A stretch of DNA of 64,000 bases from Crocinitomix algicola (GTDB lineage Bacteria; Bacteroidota; Bacteroidia; Flavobacteriales_D; Crocinitomicaceae). The notes under the pieces were generated by a model. It saw only the letters and a list, made by a program, of their open reading frames with translations, ran no database searches and was not told where the DNA came from. This document shows positions 1 through 8,295 of the stretch, piece by piece. Location: contig NZ_LYPF02000026.1 of the NCBI RefSeq assembly GCF_001661595.2, forward strand, positions 34,671 to 98,670, read 5' to 3'. Positions within the stretch are counted from its first letter, which is position 1, and every line of letters begins with the position of its first letter. The translations under genes were made by a program, and so were the position numbers.

Positions 1-2
1 TA

Positions 3-215
3 AAGGTTTACCCGAATCCGGTGGTTGATTTTGTGATGATTGAATTCGAAGGTCAATTTGAATGGTCCTTATTTGATAATCAAGGGAAAGAAATTAGCGC
101 TGGAAAAAGTGTTGACAACGAGAGCATATCTTTAGCAGAACTTTCTAAAGGAACATATTTATTAAATGTACATAGTGAAGGTAAGGTATCTGTGATTCCT
201 TTGGTTAAAGAATAA
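3..215 (+). CDS. C-terminal end of a T9SS type A sorting-domain protein (5' truncated by window edge)
   Basis: The reading frame is open from the window edge and begins KVYPNP, the hallmark start of the type A C-terminal sorting domain used by the Bacteroidota type IX secretion system. It continues with the expected pattern: a beta strand (EWSLFDNQGKEI), the LAELSKGTYLLNV block and a final short strand ending in VKE. In this family the domain directs the protein across the outer membrane through the PorU/SprA machinery and is then removed. The catalytic or binding part of the protein lies left of the window, so its function cannot be told. A strong hairpin terminator follows 30 bp after the stop. 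Confidence 0.88.
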   Translation, partial: KVYPNPVVDFVMIEFEGQFEWSLFDNQGKEISAGKSVDNESISLAELSKGTYLLNVHSEGKVSVIPLVKE

Positions 216-245
216 TTGGATATAAATTTTTTAGATAAAAATAAA

Positions 246-276
246 ACTGTCACGTAATTTGCGTGGCAGTTTTTTT
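246..276 (+). terminator. Intrinsic terminator after the T9SS cargo gene
   Basis: ACTGTCACG and CGTGGCAGT form a 9-bp stem (one G-T pair) with a 6-base loop, followed by seven T residues. It closes the transcript of the sorting-domain gene. The T-tract overlaps the GTG codon that could start the next gene, which argues for the downstream ATG as that gene's true start. Confidence 0.85.
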
Positions 277-286
277 ATATTTGGGC

Positions 287-604
287 ATGATAGTTCTAAT
301 TTTTATATGCAGTGGCTTTTATCGATTGGCGGTAAAAAGAGCATTGAATGGTGTGCTTTGGGCGGTAATTGCTGGAGCAAGTTACTTCGCTGGTCAGTTT
401 TTAGCTGTATTTATTTTCGCATTGTTCGATACTTATACCTTGAGTTTTGAAGCGGCGGCATATGGTATAAGTATTGGTGGTGGAATAGTAGGAGTCTTGA
501 TTACGTGGTATGTTCTTGAACAGGTTGCAAAAAGAAAAGCAAGCGAAAAAGCTGCTATTGACGGGGAACTATTAGATGATGACCAGTACTTAGAAAGATT
601 ATAA
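287..604 (+). CDS. Small integral membrane protein, function unknown
   Basis: About 105 residues from ATG 287. The frame can be extended to a GTG at 263, but that codon sits inside the terminator stem, so 287 is preferred. Two clear hydrophobic segments are visible, around residues 22-45 (a Gly/Ala-rich stretch with AGASYFAGQF) and 52-74 (ISIGGGIVGVLITWYV). They are followed by a charged, acidic cytoplasmic tail (ELLDDDQYLERL). I do not recognise a family. The 3' end lies 4 bp from the convergent hemN stop, so the two genes share a terminator-free junction. A two-helix membrane protein is certain; anything further would be a guess. Confidence 0.6.
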   Translation: MIVLIFICSGFYRLAVKRALNGVLWAVIAGASYFAGQFLAVFIFALFDTYTLSFEAAAYGISIGGGIVGVLITWYVLEQVAKRKASEKAAIDGELLDDDQYLERL

Positions 605-608
605 CTGA

Positions 609-1973
609 TTATATCGTCATTGAAAAAACGCGTGTACTTGGTTTTTTTCTAATTAGTCGCAAATCAAAAGCCATACAGATATTTCTCACAAAAGGTCGGG
701 CAGATTCTGGTAATTTTAACCCAGATTCGTGAATTGTTACTAATCCGTCGTTTGCCATTTCCTTTAACCTTTCAATTACTTCAGGAAGCTCAGGGAATTG
801 ACTGTTTTTATCTTTCCAAGATGTTTCAAAATGACACATTATATTTAGGATGTGTCGTCGAATTACTAAATCTTCTTGGCTTAAAAGATGTCCTTTAAAA
901 ATTGGAATTTCACCTTTTTCTACAATGACTTGATATTCCTCAACTGTTTTGACGTTTTGAGCGAAACTATACCATGAGTCACTAATTGCACTCATTCCAA
1001 GTCCAATCATTAATTGAGTGTTACCTGCTGTATATCCCATGAAATTTCGATGGAGTTTTTGATCAACCATCGCTTTGTACATATTGTCACTTTTTAAAGC
1101 AAAATGATCCATCCCTATTTCAACATAACCAATGTCATGAAGCTTTTTTTTGCCATACTCATACATTTCACGCTTTAATTCAGCAGAAGGCAAATCTTTA
1201 TCGTCATACCCCCTTTGACCAACACCTTTAATCCATGGAACATGTGCGTAACTGTAAAACGCAATGCGATCGGGCTTTAATTCTTGAGTCCTTTCAATAG
1301 TATTGGCAATGCTATCCAGTGTTTGATGGGGCAATCCAAATACTAAATCATGACTGACGGACCTGTAGCCAATTTCTCTAGAAATATTCGTGACCTTTTC
1401 AACATTCTCAAAAGGTTGAATACGATTTATTGTCTTTTGAACAAGAGGGTCGTAATCTTGCACACCAAAACTATTTCGTCTATAACCTAAATCAAAAAGG
1501 GTTTGAAGGTGCTCTTCGGTTGTATTGTTTGGATGTCCTTCAAAACTAAATTCATATTCATCACATCTGTCTGATCGTTCGAAGAGACCGTTCATCAATT
1601 TTTCTAGATTTTTTGGACTGAAAAATGTCGGTGTTCCCCCTCCAAGATGTAGTTCTTTAATTTTAGGTCGTCCAGGTAGAAGATCGCAATATAAATTCCA
1701 CTCTTTAAGGACAGAATCAATGTAAGGAATTTCTACATCATGGCGTTTTGTGATGCGTTTATGGCAACCACAAAATGTGCAGAGGTTTTCACAAAAAGGA
1801 AGATGAATGTATAGGCTTATTCCTTCCGTTTCATTTGTTTCTTCAAATGTTCTGATGAACGTTTTTTTCCAATTTTCTATCGATATGCCTGTTTCATCCC
1901 AGTAAGGAACAGTGGGATAACTTGTATAACGAGGTCCCGGAATATTGTATTTTTGAATTAATTGATCTGCCAT
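609..1973 (-). CDS. hemN: Oxygen-independent coproporphyrinogen III oxidase (radical SAM)
   Basis: Full-length (454 aa; E. coli HemN is 457). The radical SAM cluster ligands are visible as C61, C65 and C68 in the CENLCTFCGC block, with the extra HemN cysteine C70. The SAM-binding LHLGGGTPTF motif follows near residue 110, and the N-terminus (YNIPGPRYTSYPT) is the HemN-specific opening. The enzyme oxidatively decarboxylates coproporphyrinogen III to protoporphyrinogen IX without oxygen in the heme pathway. It starts directly behind the queD stop codon with no gap, so the two are very likely co-transcribed. The HemN-specific N-terminus and length make HemW, the shorter heme chaperone relative, unlikely. 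Confidence 0.95.
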   Translation of the reverse strand: MADQLIQKYNIPGPRYTSYPTVPYWDETGISIENWKKTFIRTFEETNETEGISLYIHLPFCENLCTFCGCHKRITKRHDVEIPYIDSVLKEWNLYCDLLPGRPKIKELHLGGGTPTFFSPKNLEKLMNGLFERSDRCDEYEFSFEGHPNNTTEEHLQTLFDLGYRRNSFGVQDYDPLVQKTINRIQPFENVEKVTNISREIGYRSVSHDLVFGLPHQTLDSIANTIERTQELKPDRIAFYSYAHVPWIKGVGQRGYDDKDLPSAELKREMYEYGKKKLHDIGYVEIGMDHFALKSDNMYKAMVDQKLHRNFMGYTAGNTQLMIGLGMSAISDSWYSFAQNVKTVEEYQVIVEKGEIPIFKGHLLSQEDLVIRRHILNIMCHFETSWKDKNSQFPELPEVIERLKEMANDGLVTIHESGLKLPESARPFVRNICMAFDLRLIRKKPSTRVFSMTI

Positions 1974-2423
1974 TTAGTAGGTATTGTCAGAAAGGTACCA
2001 CTCCGCAAAACTACTGTCTGTTTCTTGGAGTTTAGCGTACTTCAATTCGATATCTGCTGGTAAGGCTAAACGAACGCGTTTTACCATGTCAATTAGCATG
2101 TTTTCGCATGTAGGTTGATAAGGACAAAGAATAATTTTAGAAAAGCCCGATTCAACTTCTGCATATTTCGCATGTGGAGTTTCACCATTCACTAAGAGGG
2201 CATGATCAAAATCATCAACAACAGCTTTATTGATGATTTTTTTTAAATCACTAAAGTCAATTATCATCCCATTTTTCACCGCTGTATTATCCTGAATTAC
2301 TTTACCTGTAATTGAAATGGTGAGCTTGTATGAATGACCATGGATATTTTTGCATTTCCCATCGTATCCCCACAAAGCATGGGCGGTTTCAAAATCGAAA
2401 ATTTTAGTTACGCGCAGTTTCAA
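1974..2423 (-). CDS. queD: 6-carboxy-5,6,7,8-tetrahydropterin synthase family protein
   Basis: A 149-residue PTPS/QueD family member. The zinc ligands H15, H28 and H30 are present (AHALWGY ... NIHGH), and C24 sits at the catalytic cysteine position of the QueD/PTPS family. QueD converts 7,8-dihydroneopterin triphosphate to 6-carboxytetrahydropterin for queuosine and other 7-deazaguanines. No other que gene is in the window, so the pathway assignment rests on the family alone; a true pyruvoyl-tetrahydropterin synthase cannot be excluded. It is the first gene of a queD-hemN transcript, with a TAACTTTG promoter box at 2446-2453 on the same strand. Confidence 0.87.
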   Translation of the reverse strand: MKLRVTKIFDFETAHALWGYDGKCKNIHGHSYKLTISITGKVIQDNTAVKNGMIIDFSDLKKIINKAVVDDFDHALLVNGETPHAKYAEVESGFSKIILCPYQPTCENMLIDMVKRVRLALPADIELKYAKLQETDSSFAEWYLSDNTY

Positions 2424-2445
2424 TTGTATTGATTTTTATTTGGTG

Positions 2446-2453
2446 CAAAGTTA
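2446..2453 (-). promoter_or_regulatory. -7 box (TAACTTTG) of the queD-hemN transcript
   Basis: On the minus strand TAACTTTG matches the Bacteroidota -7 consensus TAnnTTTG exactly and lies about 22 bp before the queD ATG. No clear -33 TTG is visible, which is common for these promoters. Confidence 0.6.
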
Positions 2454-2502
2454 CCATTTTTTGAGGAAGAATTCCTTAATCGATAGACATTCCTTTTTTT
2501 AG

Positions 2503-2534
2503 CAAAAAAAATAGCAGTCCTTCTAAGAACTGCT
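2503..2534 (-). terminator. Intrinsic terminator after the FKBP gene
   Basis: AGCAGT and ACTGCT (2513-2518 and 2529-2534) form a 6-bp stem. Read on the minus strand the stem is followed by a run of seven to eight T (A-tract at 2504-2511). It lies 25 bp downstream of the stop of the FKBP lipoprotein gene and separates that gene from queD. Confidence 0.75.
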
Positions 2535-2558
2535 AATCCGTATTTTTTTTAATATGGT

Positions 2559-3086
2559 TTATTGAGCGCTATTCCAATCAATTAATTCGATTTCAAACAT
2601 TAAAGTTGATCCACCTGGAATGTCTCCTCTATCCATATCACCATACGCTAAATCTGAAGGGATAATTAATTTACCTTTACCACCTTTTCCAAAGTGCGGT
2701 ATACCAATTTGCCATCCTTCAATTAAATGTGATAATGGAAAGGTTGCTGGTGCATCTTGCGTTCCATCAAATTTAAATCCATTCATTAAATAGCCTTGAT
2801 AATAAATGGTTACTTCATCAGCTAAAGTTGGGCGAGCATCACCTTCACCGGCTTCATCAATCACAATATACATCCCGCTTTCATGTGGTTCTTGATTTTC
2901 CCATGATTTACCTTCAAGGAATGCAAGTACTTCCGCATCAACGTCTGGTGTAGTTTCTGTTGGTTCAATAACTTCTTCTACCTGCTCTACGACTTCTTGT
3001 TGTACTTCTTCCGTATTCTCTTCGTTTGTCGTTTCTCCACACGCGAACAATAAAACAGCTGGTGCGATGTAAAATAATTTATTCAT
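2559..3086 (-). CDS. FKBP-type peptidyl-prolyl cis-trans isomerase lipoprotein
   Basis: 175 residues. A short signal with lipobox LFAC places the acylated cysteine at C16. An acidic low-complexity linker rich in E, V and T (residues 20-55) tethers a C-terminal FKBP domain (about 80-172), recognisable from ADEVTIYYQGYLMNG, the FDGTQ segment, EGWQIGIPHFGKGGKGKLII and the IPGGSTLMFEIELI end. The protein should assist folding of periplasmic or surface proteins from a membrane anchor. It is an independent unit: 53 bp separate it from the TraB-like gene upstream and a terminator follows it. Confidence 0.92.
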   Translation of the reverse strand: MNKLFYIAPAVLLFACGETTNEENTEEVQQEVVEQVEEVIEPTETTPDVDAEVLAFLEGKSWENQEPHESGMYIVIDEAGEGDARPTLADEVTIYYQGYLMNGFKFDGTQDAPATFPLSHLIEGWQIGIPHFGKGGKGKLIIPSDLAYGDMDRGDIPGGSTLMFEIELIDWNSAQ

Positions 3087-3139
3087 TTGTCCAATTTTTG
3101 ATTTTGACGAAGATAAGAATTTAAACTGCTCAAGCTAAT

Positions 3140-4057
3140 TTATTGAGTAGAAATAGGGGTGAGATGATACCCTTTTGCTTTCAACAATTCGATAACGCCA
3201 CGGTCTCCAAACAGATGTCCAGCCCCAACAGCTATAAAACAAGACTTGTTTTTAATTTCTTGCTCAATTTTTGGAATCCATCTTTCGTTTCGATCGTATA
3301 AAAACAAATCATCATAGGCCATAAATTCTGGCGATTGCTTTTCTAAAAGAGGGATGAGTTTGTCTACTTTTTGTTTGCTGTAATATTCCATTAATTCAAT
3401 TGCGCTTTTCTTTTCTTTTTCAAAGTTGCGCGTGCTCTCAATAATCATTTTTGAGATTTCAGCAGATGGTATGCTGTCAAAGAAACTCAATTGCTCTTCA
3501 ATGGTTTCCAATCCAATTAAAGGAATCTCTTGTTCGTGCGCAAGTCCCATAATTTGTAAATCGTATGATTCTGCACTAGGCTCAAAATAAGCTTGACTAA
3601 AGGATTGTAGAATAAAAAATGGTTTCATTTGACCATAAGTTTGATCAAATTCCTGAGGACTTACTCCCATTTGTATGTCCATGAATTCAAGCAGTTCCTT
3701 TAGTTGATCGCTGGTGAAAAACTGGTGTACTGTTCCTGAATCAATTGTCATCATATTAAATGCGGCGATAGGATTTGGCATACCACCGACTTCCATAATA
3801 ATCGCTTCACTGTTCACAATTCGTTCTGTTAACCGTGCTGAAAAATGGAAATATTCTTTGTTAATCATGTGCATCGTTCCAAATAGATAGGAAGAAGGCA
3901 TGTTCTCTTTATCAATTCTCCACAACACCGAACGGTTTGCTTTAACTTCTACGTCACCATTTTTGTCTTGATTGGACGATTCATTAAGTGCGGCATTTGA
4001 TGAGCAGCTGTTTAGTCCGATTAGTGTGAGGCAAATTAAATAAAATAATTTATGCAT
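3140..4057 (-). CDS. TraB/GumN family lipoprotein (TIKI-type hydrolase fold)
   Basis: 305 residues with a lipoprotein signal (lipobox LNSC, C18). The TraB/GumN signature is visible at both ends: SYLFGTMHMI near residues 56-65 with the conserved GTMH, a glutamate in the following AIIMEVGG strand, and the terminal CFIAVGAGHLFGDRGVIELL block. Family members relate to the TIKI metalloprotease fold; the precise substrate in bacteria is unknown. The start overlaps the upstream methyltransferase stop by 8 bp, and the methyltransferase in turn overlaps the pRiA4b-like gene, so three genes form one translationally coupled operon. Confidence 0.88.
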   Translation of the reverse strand: MHKLFYLICLTLIGLNSCSSNAALNESSNQDKNGDVEVKANRSVLWRIDKENMPSSYLFGTMHMINKEYFHFSARLTERIVNSEAIIMEVGGMPNPIAAFNMMTIDSGTVHQFFTSDQLKELLEFMDIQMGVSPQEFDQTYGQMKPFFILQSFSQAYFEPSAESYDLQIMGLAHEQEIPLIGLETIEEQLSFFDSIPSAEISKMIIESTRNFEKEKKSAIELMEYYSKQKVDKLIPLLEKQSPEFMAYDDLFLYDRNERWIPKIEQEIKNKSCFIAVGAGHLFGDRGVIELLKAKGYHLTPISTQ

Positions 4058-4763
4058 GTGAATGAGTTATTTTGGCAAGGTAGTTATTTGATGGTCCGTC
4101 CATGATTTTCTCACAGTTCAAACCCGCTTTTTCACAATATTCTTTCAATAAATCGAAATCAATATAAAGCCAGCTAAACCAATCTGTCGTAACGTCTTTA
4201 TAGCGCATTTTAAATTGTAATTCACCATGGTATGATCCATTTAAATCAACCCACATTGAACCATCTTCTTCTTGATAAAGATAGGATAAGTCGGTAGAAT
4301 CACAAAGTGCAATCCCGTCTTTGTTTAATAAGCTTTTTATTTTTGATAGAAATTGAGGTAAAAGTTCAAGTTTTCCAGCAATTCCAACTCCATTCATCAG
4401 AATTAGAATAGTATCATACTGTCCTTCACAATCTAGAAACTCTAGTCTGTCGGCTAAAATCCCTTCGCTTTTTAAATATTCAACTGCTCCTTTGGATGTG
4501 TCGATTGCTCTAACCTTTAGTCCTTTGTCGATAAGAATTTTGGAATGACATCCTGCAGCGGCACCAACATCTAAAACATATCCTTTACAAAGTTCGAGTG
4601 CTTTTTTTTCAAGTCCTGGCATTAACTCCTCAGGTCTAAATAAATAAGCAGTTGGCATTATGTCATCATCAAATGAGTCCGCGATAACCGTGATGTTCTC
4701 AACTTCATTTTCAGTTGAAAAATCATAAATCGCATGGCCAATTGGGTCTTTTTCAAATTTCAT
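4050..4763 (-). CDS. Class I SAM-dependent methyltransferase
   Basis: 237 residues. The SAM-binding motif I is GYVLDVGAAAGCHS (residues 61-74), followed by an acidic end of beta 2 (VRAIDTS) and an ILILMNGVGI motif at the end of beta 4. An N-terminal extension of about 60 residues precedes the Rossmann core. The substrate cannot be read from the sequence. The gene's ATG overlaps the upstream stop by one base (TAATG arrangement) and its 3' end overlaps the TraB-like gene, pointing to co-expression. Confidence 0.85.
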   Translation of the reverse strand: MKFEKDPIGHAIYDFSTENEVENITVIADSFDDDIMPTAYLFRPEELMPGLEKKALELCKGYVLDVGAAAGCHSKILIDKGLKVRAIDTSKGAVEYLKSEGILADRLEFLDCEGQYDTILILMNGVGIAGKLELLPQFLSKIKSLLNKDGIALCDSTDLSYLYQEEDGSMWVDLNGSYHGELQFKMRYKDVTTDWFSWLYIDFDLLKEYCEKAGLNCEKIMDGPSNNYLAKITHSHA

Positions 4764-5311
4764 TAAATGTCAAAATCATCGATGTTTTCGAAATTGCCAA
4801 AATCTTCCTCGTCCTCATCCATATCTGAAAAGATGTCGTCAATATCATTACCAAGGTCAGGAATGCCGCTCATACTCTGCGTGAAATCTACTTCTTTGTC
4901 ATTTTCGTCAGGAGCATCGCCCACAGCTAGAACTAAAGTTGGCCCATAAATTGGTTTTGGTAAAATTTCAACAAGTTCAATTAAAAAGCACCACATTTTT
5001 AAAAAATCATAGACCAAAATCAAACGGTCACCTGTTGACTTAATAAGTTCGTTAACAGATGTTTCTTTCATGAGCAATAATACTTCTTCATTATTTCCCA
5101 TTCCCATGTCCATTAAGGCAACTTCTTGTCCTTTGTCCCAGCTTTCATTACTGCCATAGAATGAAGCCAATTGGTCACCGGTAAATTCAAAAGAAGAAAT
5201 TATTGTTTGGTAAAAAGATTCGAAATTGTCATTTGGATCAATAGCTATGTCACGAAAGATTTCTTCGTCCTTGTCTGTGTCAATTAATACTCTGAATTTA
5301 TATGCCGACAT
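4763..5311 (-). CDS. Plasmid pRiA4b ORF-3 / IS1096 TnpR-like family protein
   Basis: 182 residues from the ATG at 5311 (MSAYKFRVLIDTDKDEE). The family is recognised from the opening beta strand, the FESFYQTIISSFEFTGDQLA segment, the YGSNESWDKGQEV block and the DRLILVYDFLKMWCFLIELV stretch. A highly acidic C-terminus (DMDEDEEDFGNFENIDDFDI) closes it. A longer start 20 codons upstream is unlikely because a promoter box (5325-5332) lies between the two. Despite the database name derived from an insertion element, chromosomal copies are common in Bacteroidota and nothing here suggests mobility. Function is unknown. Confidence 0.82.
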   Translation of the reverse strand: MSAYKFRVLIDTDKDEEIFRDIAIDPNDNFESFYQTIISSFEFTGDQLASFYGSNESWDKGQEVALMDMGMGNNEEVLLLMKETSVNELIKSTGDRLILVYDFLKMWCFLIELVEILPKPIYGPTLVLAVGDAPDENDKEVDFTQSMSGIPDLGNDIDDIFSDMDEDEEDFGNFENIDDFDI

Positions 5312-5324
5312 TAATTTTTTTTTA

Positions 5325-5332
5325 CAAAGATA
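5325..5332 (-). promoter_or_regulatory. -7 box (TATCTTTG) of the pRiA4b-like/methyltransferase/TraB operon
   Basis: TATCTTTG on the minus strand is a perfect TAnnTTTG match 13 bp before the chosen ATG at 5311. It decides the start of the first gene, because a start at 5371 would be upstream of the transcript. Confidence 0.65.
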
Positions 5333-5437
5333 AGTAAGACTTTTTATTCTGCTTGATTGAACCACCCGCAATTATTCAACCTGTAAATGTTGGCAAACTA
5401 GCTTGTCTTTATTATTTTCGCTATCTTTAATTTAGTT

Positions 5438-5767
5438 GTGGGATTACAAGGCAGTAAATTATATTATTCAATTGGTGAAGTAGCAGAGATGTTTAACGTA
5501 AATACTTCGCTTATTCGGTTTTGGGAAAAAGAGTTTGCAATTATCAAACCAACCAAGAATAAGAAGGGGAATCGCCTGTTTACCCAAAAAGATATTCAAA
5601 ATTTTGAACGTATTTTCCAACTCGTTAAAATTGAAGGGTATACTCTTGATGGGGCTAAACAACATCTCAGGCAAAAGTCAAATAAGAAAAAATTGAATAA
5701 GGTTGAATTATTGCGGGCTTTAGAGGAGGTGAAAAAAGAATTAATCCAGCTGCAAAACAAATTGTAA
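5438..5767 (+). CDS. MerR family transcriptional regulator
   Basis: 109 residues starting at a GTG. The winged-helix opening YYSIGEVAEMFNVNTSLIRFWEKEF (about residues 9-33) is the MerR DNA-recognition part, with the R-F-W-E pattern and the second helix-turn-helix NRLFTQKDIQNFERIFQLV. The C-terminus (KKLNKVELLRALEEVKKELIQLQNKL) is a short dimerising coiled coil. There is no effector domain and no cysteine, so it is a minimal MerR protein with no metal-sensing site. It precedes an exported unknown protein by 52 bp on the same strand, which may be its co-transcribed partner. Confidence 0.88.
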   Translation: MGLQGSKLYYSIGEVAEMFNVNTSLIRFWEKEFAIIKPTKNKKGNRLFTQKDIQNFERIFQLVKIEGYTLDGAKQHLRQKSNKKKLNKVELLRALEEVKKELIQLQNKL

Positions 5768-5819
5768 AATTTGGAATAATTTTTGCCAAATGAATTACAA
5801 CCTTAATTTAAATAAACCG

Positions 5820-6626
5820 ATGAAAACAAAAGGAATGCTAATGGTATTGTTGTCAATTTTTATTCTAGGATTGACATCAATATTCAATTCTCAATCAGCT
5901 AAAAAACTTGCAACAACCGATAAGTACAAAGTAATTCGTGTGGATGGAAGGATTATCTTTCAGCGAACTAAAGCAGATATGAAAAAAGGAGATGTTTTTC
6001 TTTCTGGAACGGCGCTTTCATTTGCAACACCGCATTCAAGAGCAGCTGTAATTAGCGGAGTAAAGGGACGGTTTGTTTTGTCGTCTTCAGAAAAAGGACA
6101 AACAAAGATTTTACCTGCAGCTAATACTATATCATCGAGGTCTGGAGCATTGTTAAATAAAATTGACCTTAAGAATCATTTTAACGGCGATTATCTTATT
6201 ATTAACGAACTAAAATTAGAGATTGGTAATGAAGCTTTTCCTATGGATGAGCAAAACTTCTTTTATCTGGCTTATGAGTATCAGAATGAAACAATCCGAA
6301 AAAAGCTTTCATTTAACGAAAATACCCTATTGATTGATAAAAATGAAGTATTTAAAATTGACGGTAATCCAATTCCACCAATGAAAACCACCATGGGACT
6401 TTATTATATGCAAAATGGAAATGGAGGCTTGATTAGCGAATTTACACCAGTATTCCCTAATATTGATGAGTTAAAAGACGAAGTCGAAATTATTTTAGAC
6501 GAATTTTCAGATAAGTCTGATGACGTAAAAATTCAGGAAATCACTGCTTATTTGGGTGAGTTTTACGGAAAGCCGCAAAAAGATAATTTAGCACTATGGC
6601 TTATTTCAGAGTTTGACTTGAAATAA
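5820..6626 (+). CDS. Exported or membrane-anchored protein of unknown function
   Basis: 268 residues from ATG 5820. An in-frame ATG at 5790 would add ten polar residues before the signal, so 5820 is preferred. A hydrophobic segment (MLMVLLSIFILGLTSIF, residues 6-22) acts as signal or anchor. The region after it (YKVIRVDGRIIFQR, KKGDVFLSGTALSF, SRAAVISGVKGRF) has the rhythm of FecR-like beta domains; that resemblance is by eye only. The rest is mixed alpha/beta with an acidic helix near residues 215-235 and no recognisable motif. It lies between merR and guaA and has its own stop well before the guaA promoter. Confidence 0.6.
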   Translation: MKTKGMLMVLLSIFILGLTSIFNSQSAKKLATTDKYKVIRVDGRIIFQRTKADMKKGDVFLSGTALSFATPHSRAAVISGVKGRFVLSSSEKGQTKILPAANTISSRSGALLNKIDLKNHFNGDYLIINELKLEIGNEAFPMDEQNFFYLAYEYQNETIRKKLSFNENTLLIDKNEVFKIDGNPIPPMKTTMGLYYMQNGNGGLISEFTPVFPNIDELKDEVEIILDEFSDKSDDVKIQEITAYLGEFYGKPQKDNLALWLISEFDLK

Positions 6627-6710
6627 TTGGATTATAACATCTAATTCCATTCTTTTGCTGTCGAATAATTAATTTCATAGAAAAATAACTTTTATACCCA
6701 TTCTTGTTTT

Positions 6711-6718
6711 TATCTTTG
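6711..6718 (+). promoter_or_regulatory. -7 box (TATCTTTG) of guaA, implying a leaderless mRNA
   Basis: TATCTTTG fits TAnnTTTG exactly and ends only four bases before the guaA ATG at 6723. With the usual distance from this box to the start of transcription, the mRNA would begin at or within a few bases of the initiation codon. Confidence 0.65.
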
Positions 6719-6722
6719 CGGG

Positions 6723-8255
6723 ATGCAAGAGACCATTTTAATTTTAGATTTCGGTTCGCAATATACACAGCTAATTGCCCGAAGACTTAGAGAACTTAAT
6801 GTTTATTGTGAAATCACGCCATGGAATAAACCGCGAGAATTAGATGACACCATTAAGGGGGTTATTTTTTCTGGGAGTCCGTTTTCAGTTCGCGATGAAA
6901 ATGCCCCTGTTCCAAAAGTTGAAATGTATAAAGGTAAAGTCCCTTTGCTAGGCGTTTGTTTTGGAGCCCAGTTTATGGCGAATCATTTTGGAGGTGAGGT
7001 ATTGCCTTCAAAAATTAGAGAATATGGAAGAGCAAATTTAGCTTTTGTAGATGAGTCTTCTGATTTATTACAAGGTGTTCGACACAATTCTCAAGTTTGG
7101 ATGAGTCACGGTGATACGATCAAGAAAGTTCCTGCAGACTTTAAGGTGATTTGTAGTACAGATGATGTGGAATTTGCAGGGTATAAGATAGAGAATGAAT
7201 CAACATACGGAATTCAATTCCATCCAGAAGTTTACCATTCTGAAGATGGAAAAAAGTTGTTGGAAAACTTTGTTGTAACGATATGCGGTTGCTCTCAAAA
7301 TTGGACACCTGATGAATTTATTGAAATTACAATTGAAAAGCTAAAAAATCAAATTGGTTCGGATAGTGTGATTTTAGGTTTGTCAGGAGGTGTTGATTCT
7401 TCCGTTGCTGCAACAATTCTCCATAAAGCTATTGGAGATCAATTACACTGTATATTCGTAGATAATGGACTTTTAAGGAAAAATGAGTTTGAATCAGTAC
7501 TCGAATCGTACAAAGGATTAGGTTTAAATGTAAAAGGTGTTGATGCGAAAGAAAAGTTCTACACTGCACTTGCTGGAGAATCTGATCCAGAAAAAAAACG
7601 AAAAATAATTGGTGGAGTTTTTATAGATGTTTTTGACGAAGAATCTCAAAAAGTAAAGGATGCAAAATGGCTGGGTCAAGGAACAATATATCCTGACGTA
7701 ATCGAGTCTGTTTCAGCTACAGGTGGGCCTTCGGCAACGATTAAATCACATCACAATGTAGGTGGGTTACCAGATTATATGAAACTACAAGTCGTTGAGC
7801 CGCTTAAACTATTATTTAAAGATGAGGTCCGAAGAGTAGGACGAGCGTTAGAAATCCCAGAAAACATAGTTGGAAGACATCCTTTTCCAGGTCCAGGGTT
7901 GGGAATTCGTATTTTAGGTGATATTACAGCAGAAAAGGTACGAATCTTGCAAGAAGTGGATAGTATATTCATTGAAGGTTTAAAAAAATGGAATCTTTAC
8001 GATGATGTATGGCAAGCCGGAGCCATCCTATTACCTGTTCAGACCGTAGGTGTTATGGGGGACGAAAGAACATACGAAAATGCGGTTGCATTAAGAGCTG
8101 TGAGTTCAACAGATGGAATGACGGCAGACTGGTGTCACTTGCCTTATGATTTCTTGGCGAAAATTTCGAATGAAATCATAAATAATGTAAGAGGTATAAA
8201 TAGAGTAACTTATGATATTAGCTCTAAGCCACCTGCAACGATTGAGTGGGAATAA
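6723..8255 (+). CDS. guaA: GMP synthase (glutamine-hydrolysing)
   Basis: Full-length, 510 residues. The N-terminal class I glutamine amidotransferase has the nucleophile C79 in LLGVCFGAQ and the H167/E169 pair in QFHPEV. The ATP pyrophosphatase domain has the PP-loop [10 protein letters not shown] at about 219-227, and the C-terminal dimerisation domain ends with the canonical KPPATIEWE. It converts XMP to GMP with glutamine and ATP in purine synthesis. It is followed 40 bp later by the LysM protein on the same strand, which could share its transcript. purL, another purine gene, occurs elsewhere in the window at 47.4 kb. Confidence 0.98.
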   Translation: MQETILILDFGSQYTQLIARRLRELNVYCEITPWNKPRELDDTIKGVIFSGSPFSVRDENAPVPKVEMYKGKVPLLGVCFGAQFMANHFGGEVLPSKIREYGRANLAFVDESSDLLQGVRHNSQVWMSHGDTIKKVPADFKVICSTDDVEFAGYKIENESTYGIQFHPEVYHSEDGKKLLENFVVTICGCSQNWTPDEFIEITIEKLKNQIGSDSVILGLSGGVDSSVAATILHKAIGDQLHCIFVDNGLLRKNEFESVLESYKGLGLNVKGVDAKEKFYTALAGESDPEKKRKIIGGVFIDVFDEESQKVKDAKWLGQGTIYPDVIESVSATGGPSATIKSHHNVGGLPDYMKLQVVEPLKLLFKDEVRRVGRALEIPENIVGRHPFPGPGLGIRILGDITAEKVRILQEVDSIFIEGLKKWNLYDDVWQAGAILLPVQTVGVMGDERTYENAVALRAVSSTDGMTADWCHLPYDFLAKISNEIINNVRGINRVTYDISSKPPATIEWE

Positions 8256-8295
8256 GTAAAGAAGAAGATGTTGCCAAATTTTGTAAATTAGTAGG

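Noticed and set aside
263..286. GTG 263 as start of the small membrane protein
   Set aside because: The codon is part of the terminator stem and T-tract of the preceding gene, so an mRNA carrying it is unlikely; ATG 287 is used.
4763..5311. Mobile element passenger gene (IS1096 TnpR-like name)
   Set aside because: No terminal inverted repeats, transposase or target duplication nearby; the family is a common chromosomal one and the name is historical.
5312..5371. Upstream start of the pRiA4b-like gene
   Set aside because: A perfect -7 promoter box lies between this start and the ATG at 5311, and the extra 20 residues do not resemble the family.
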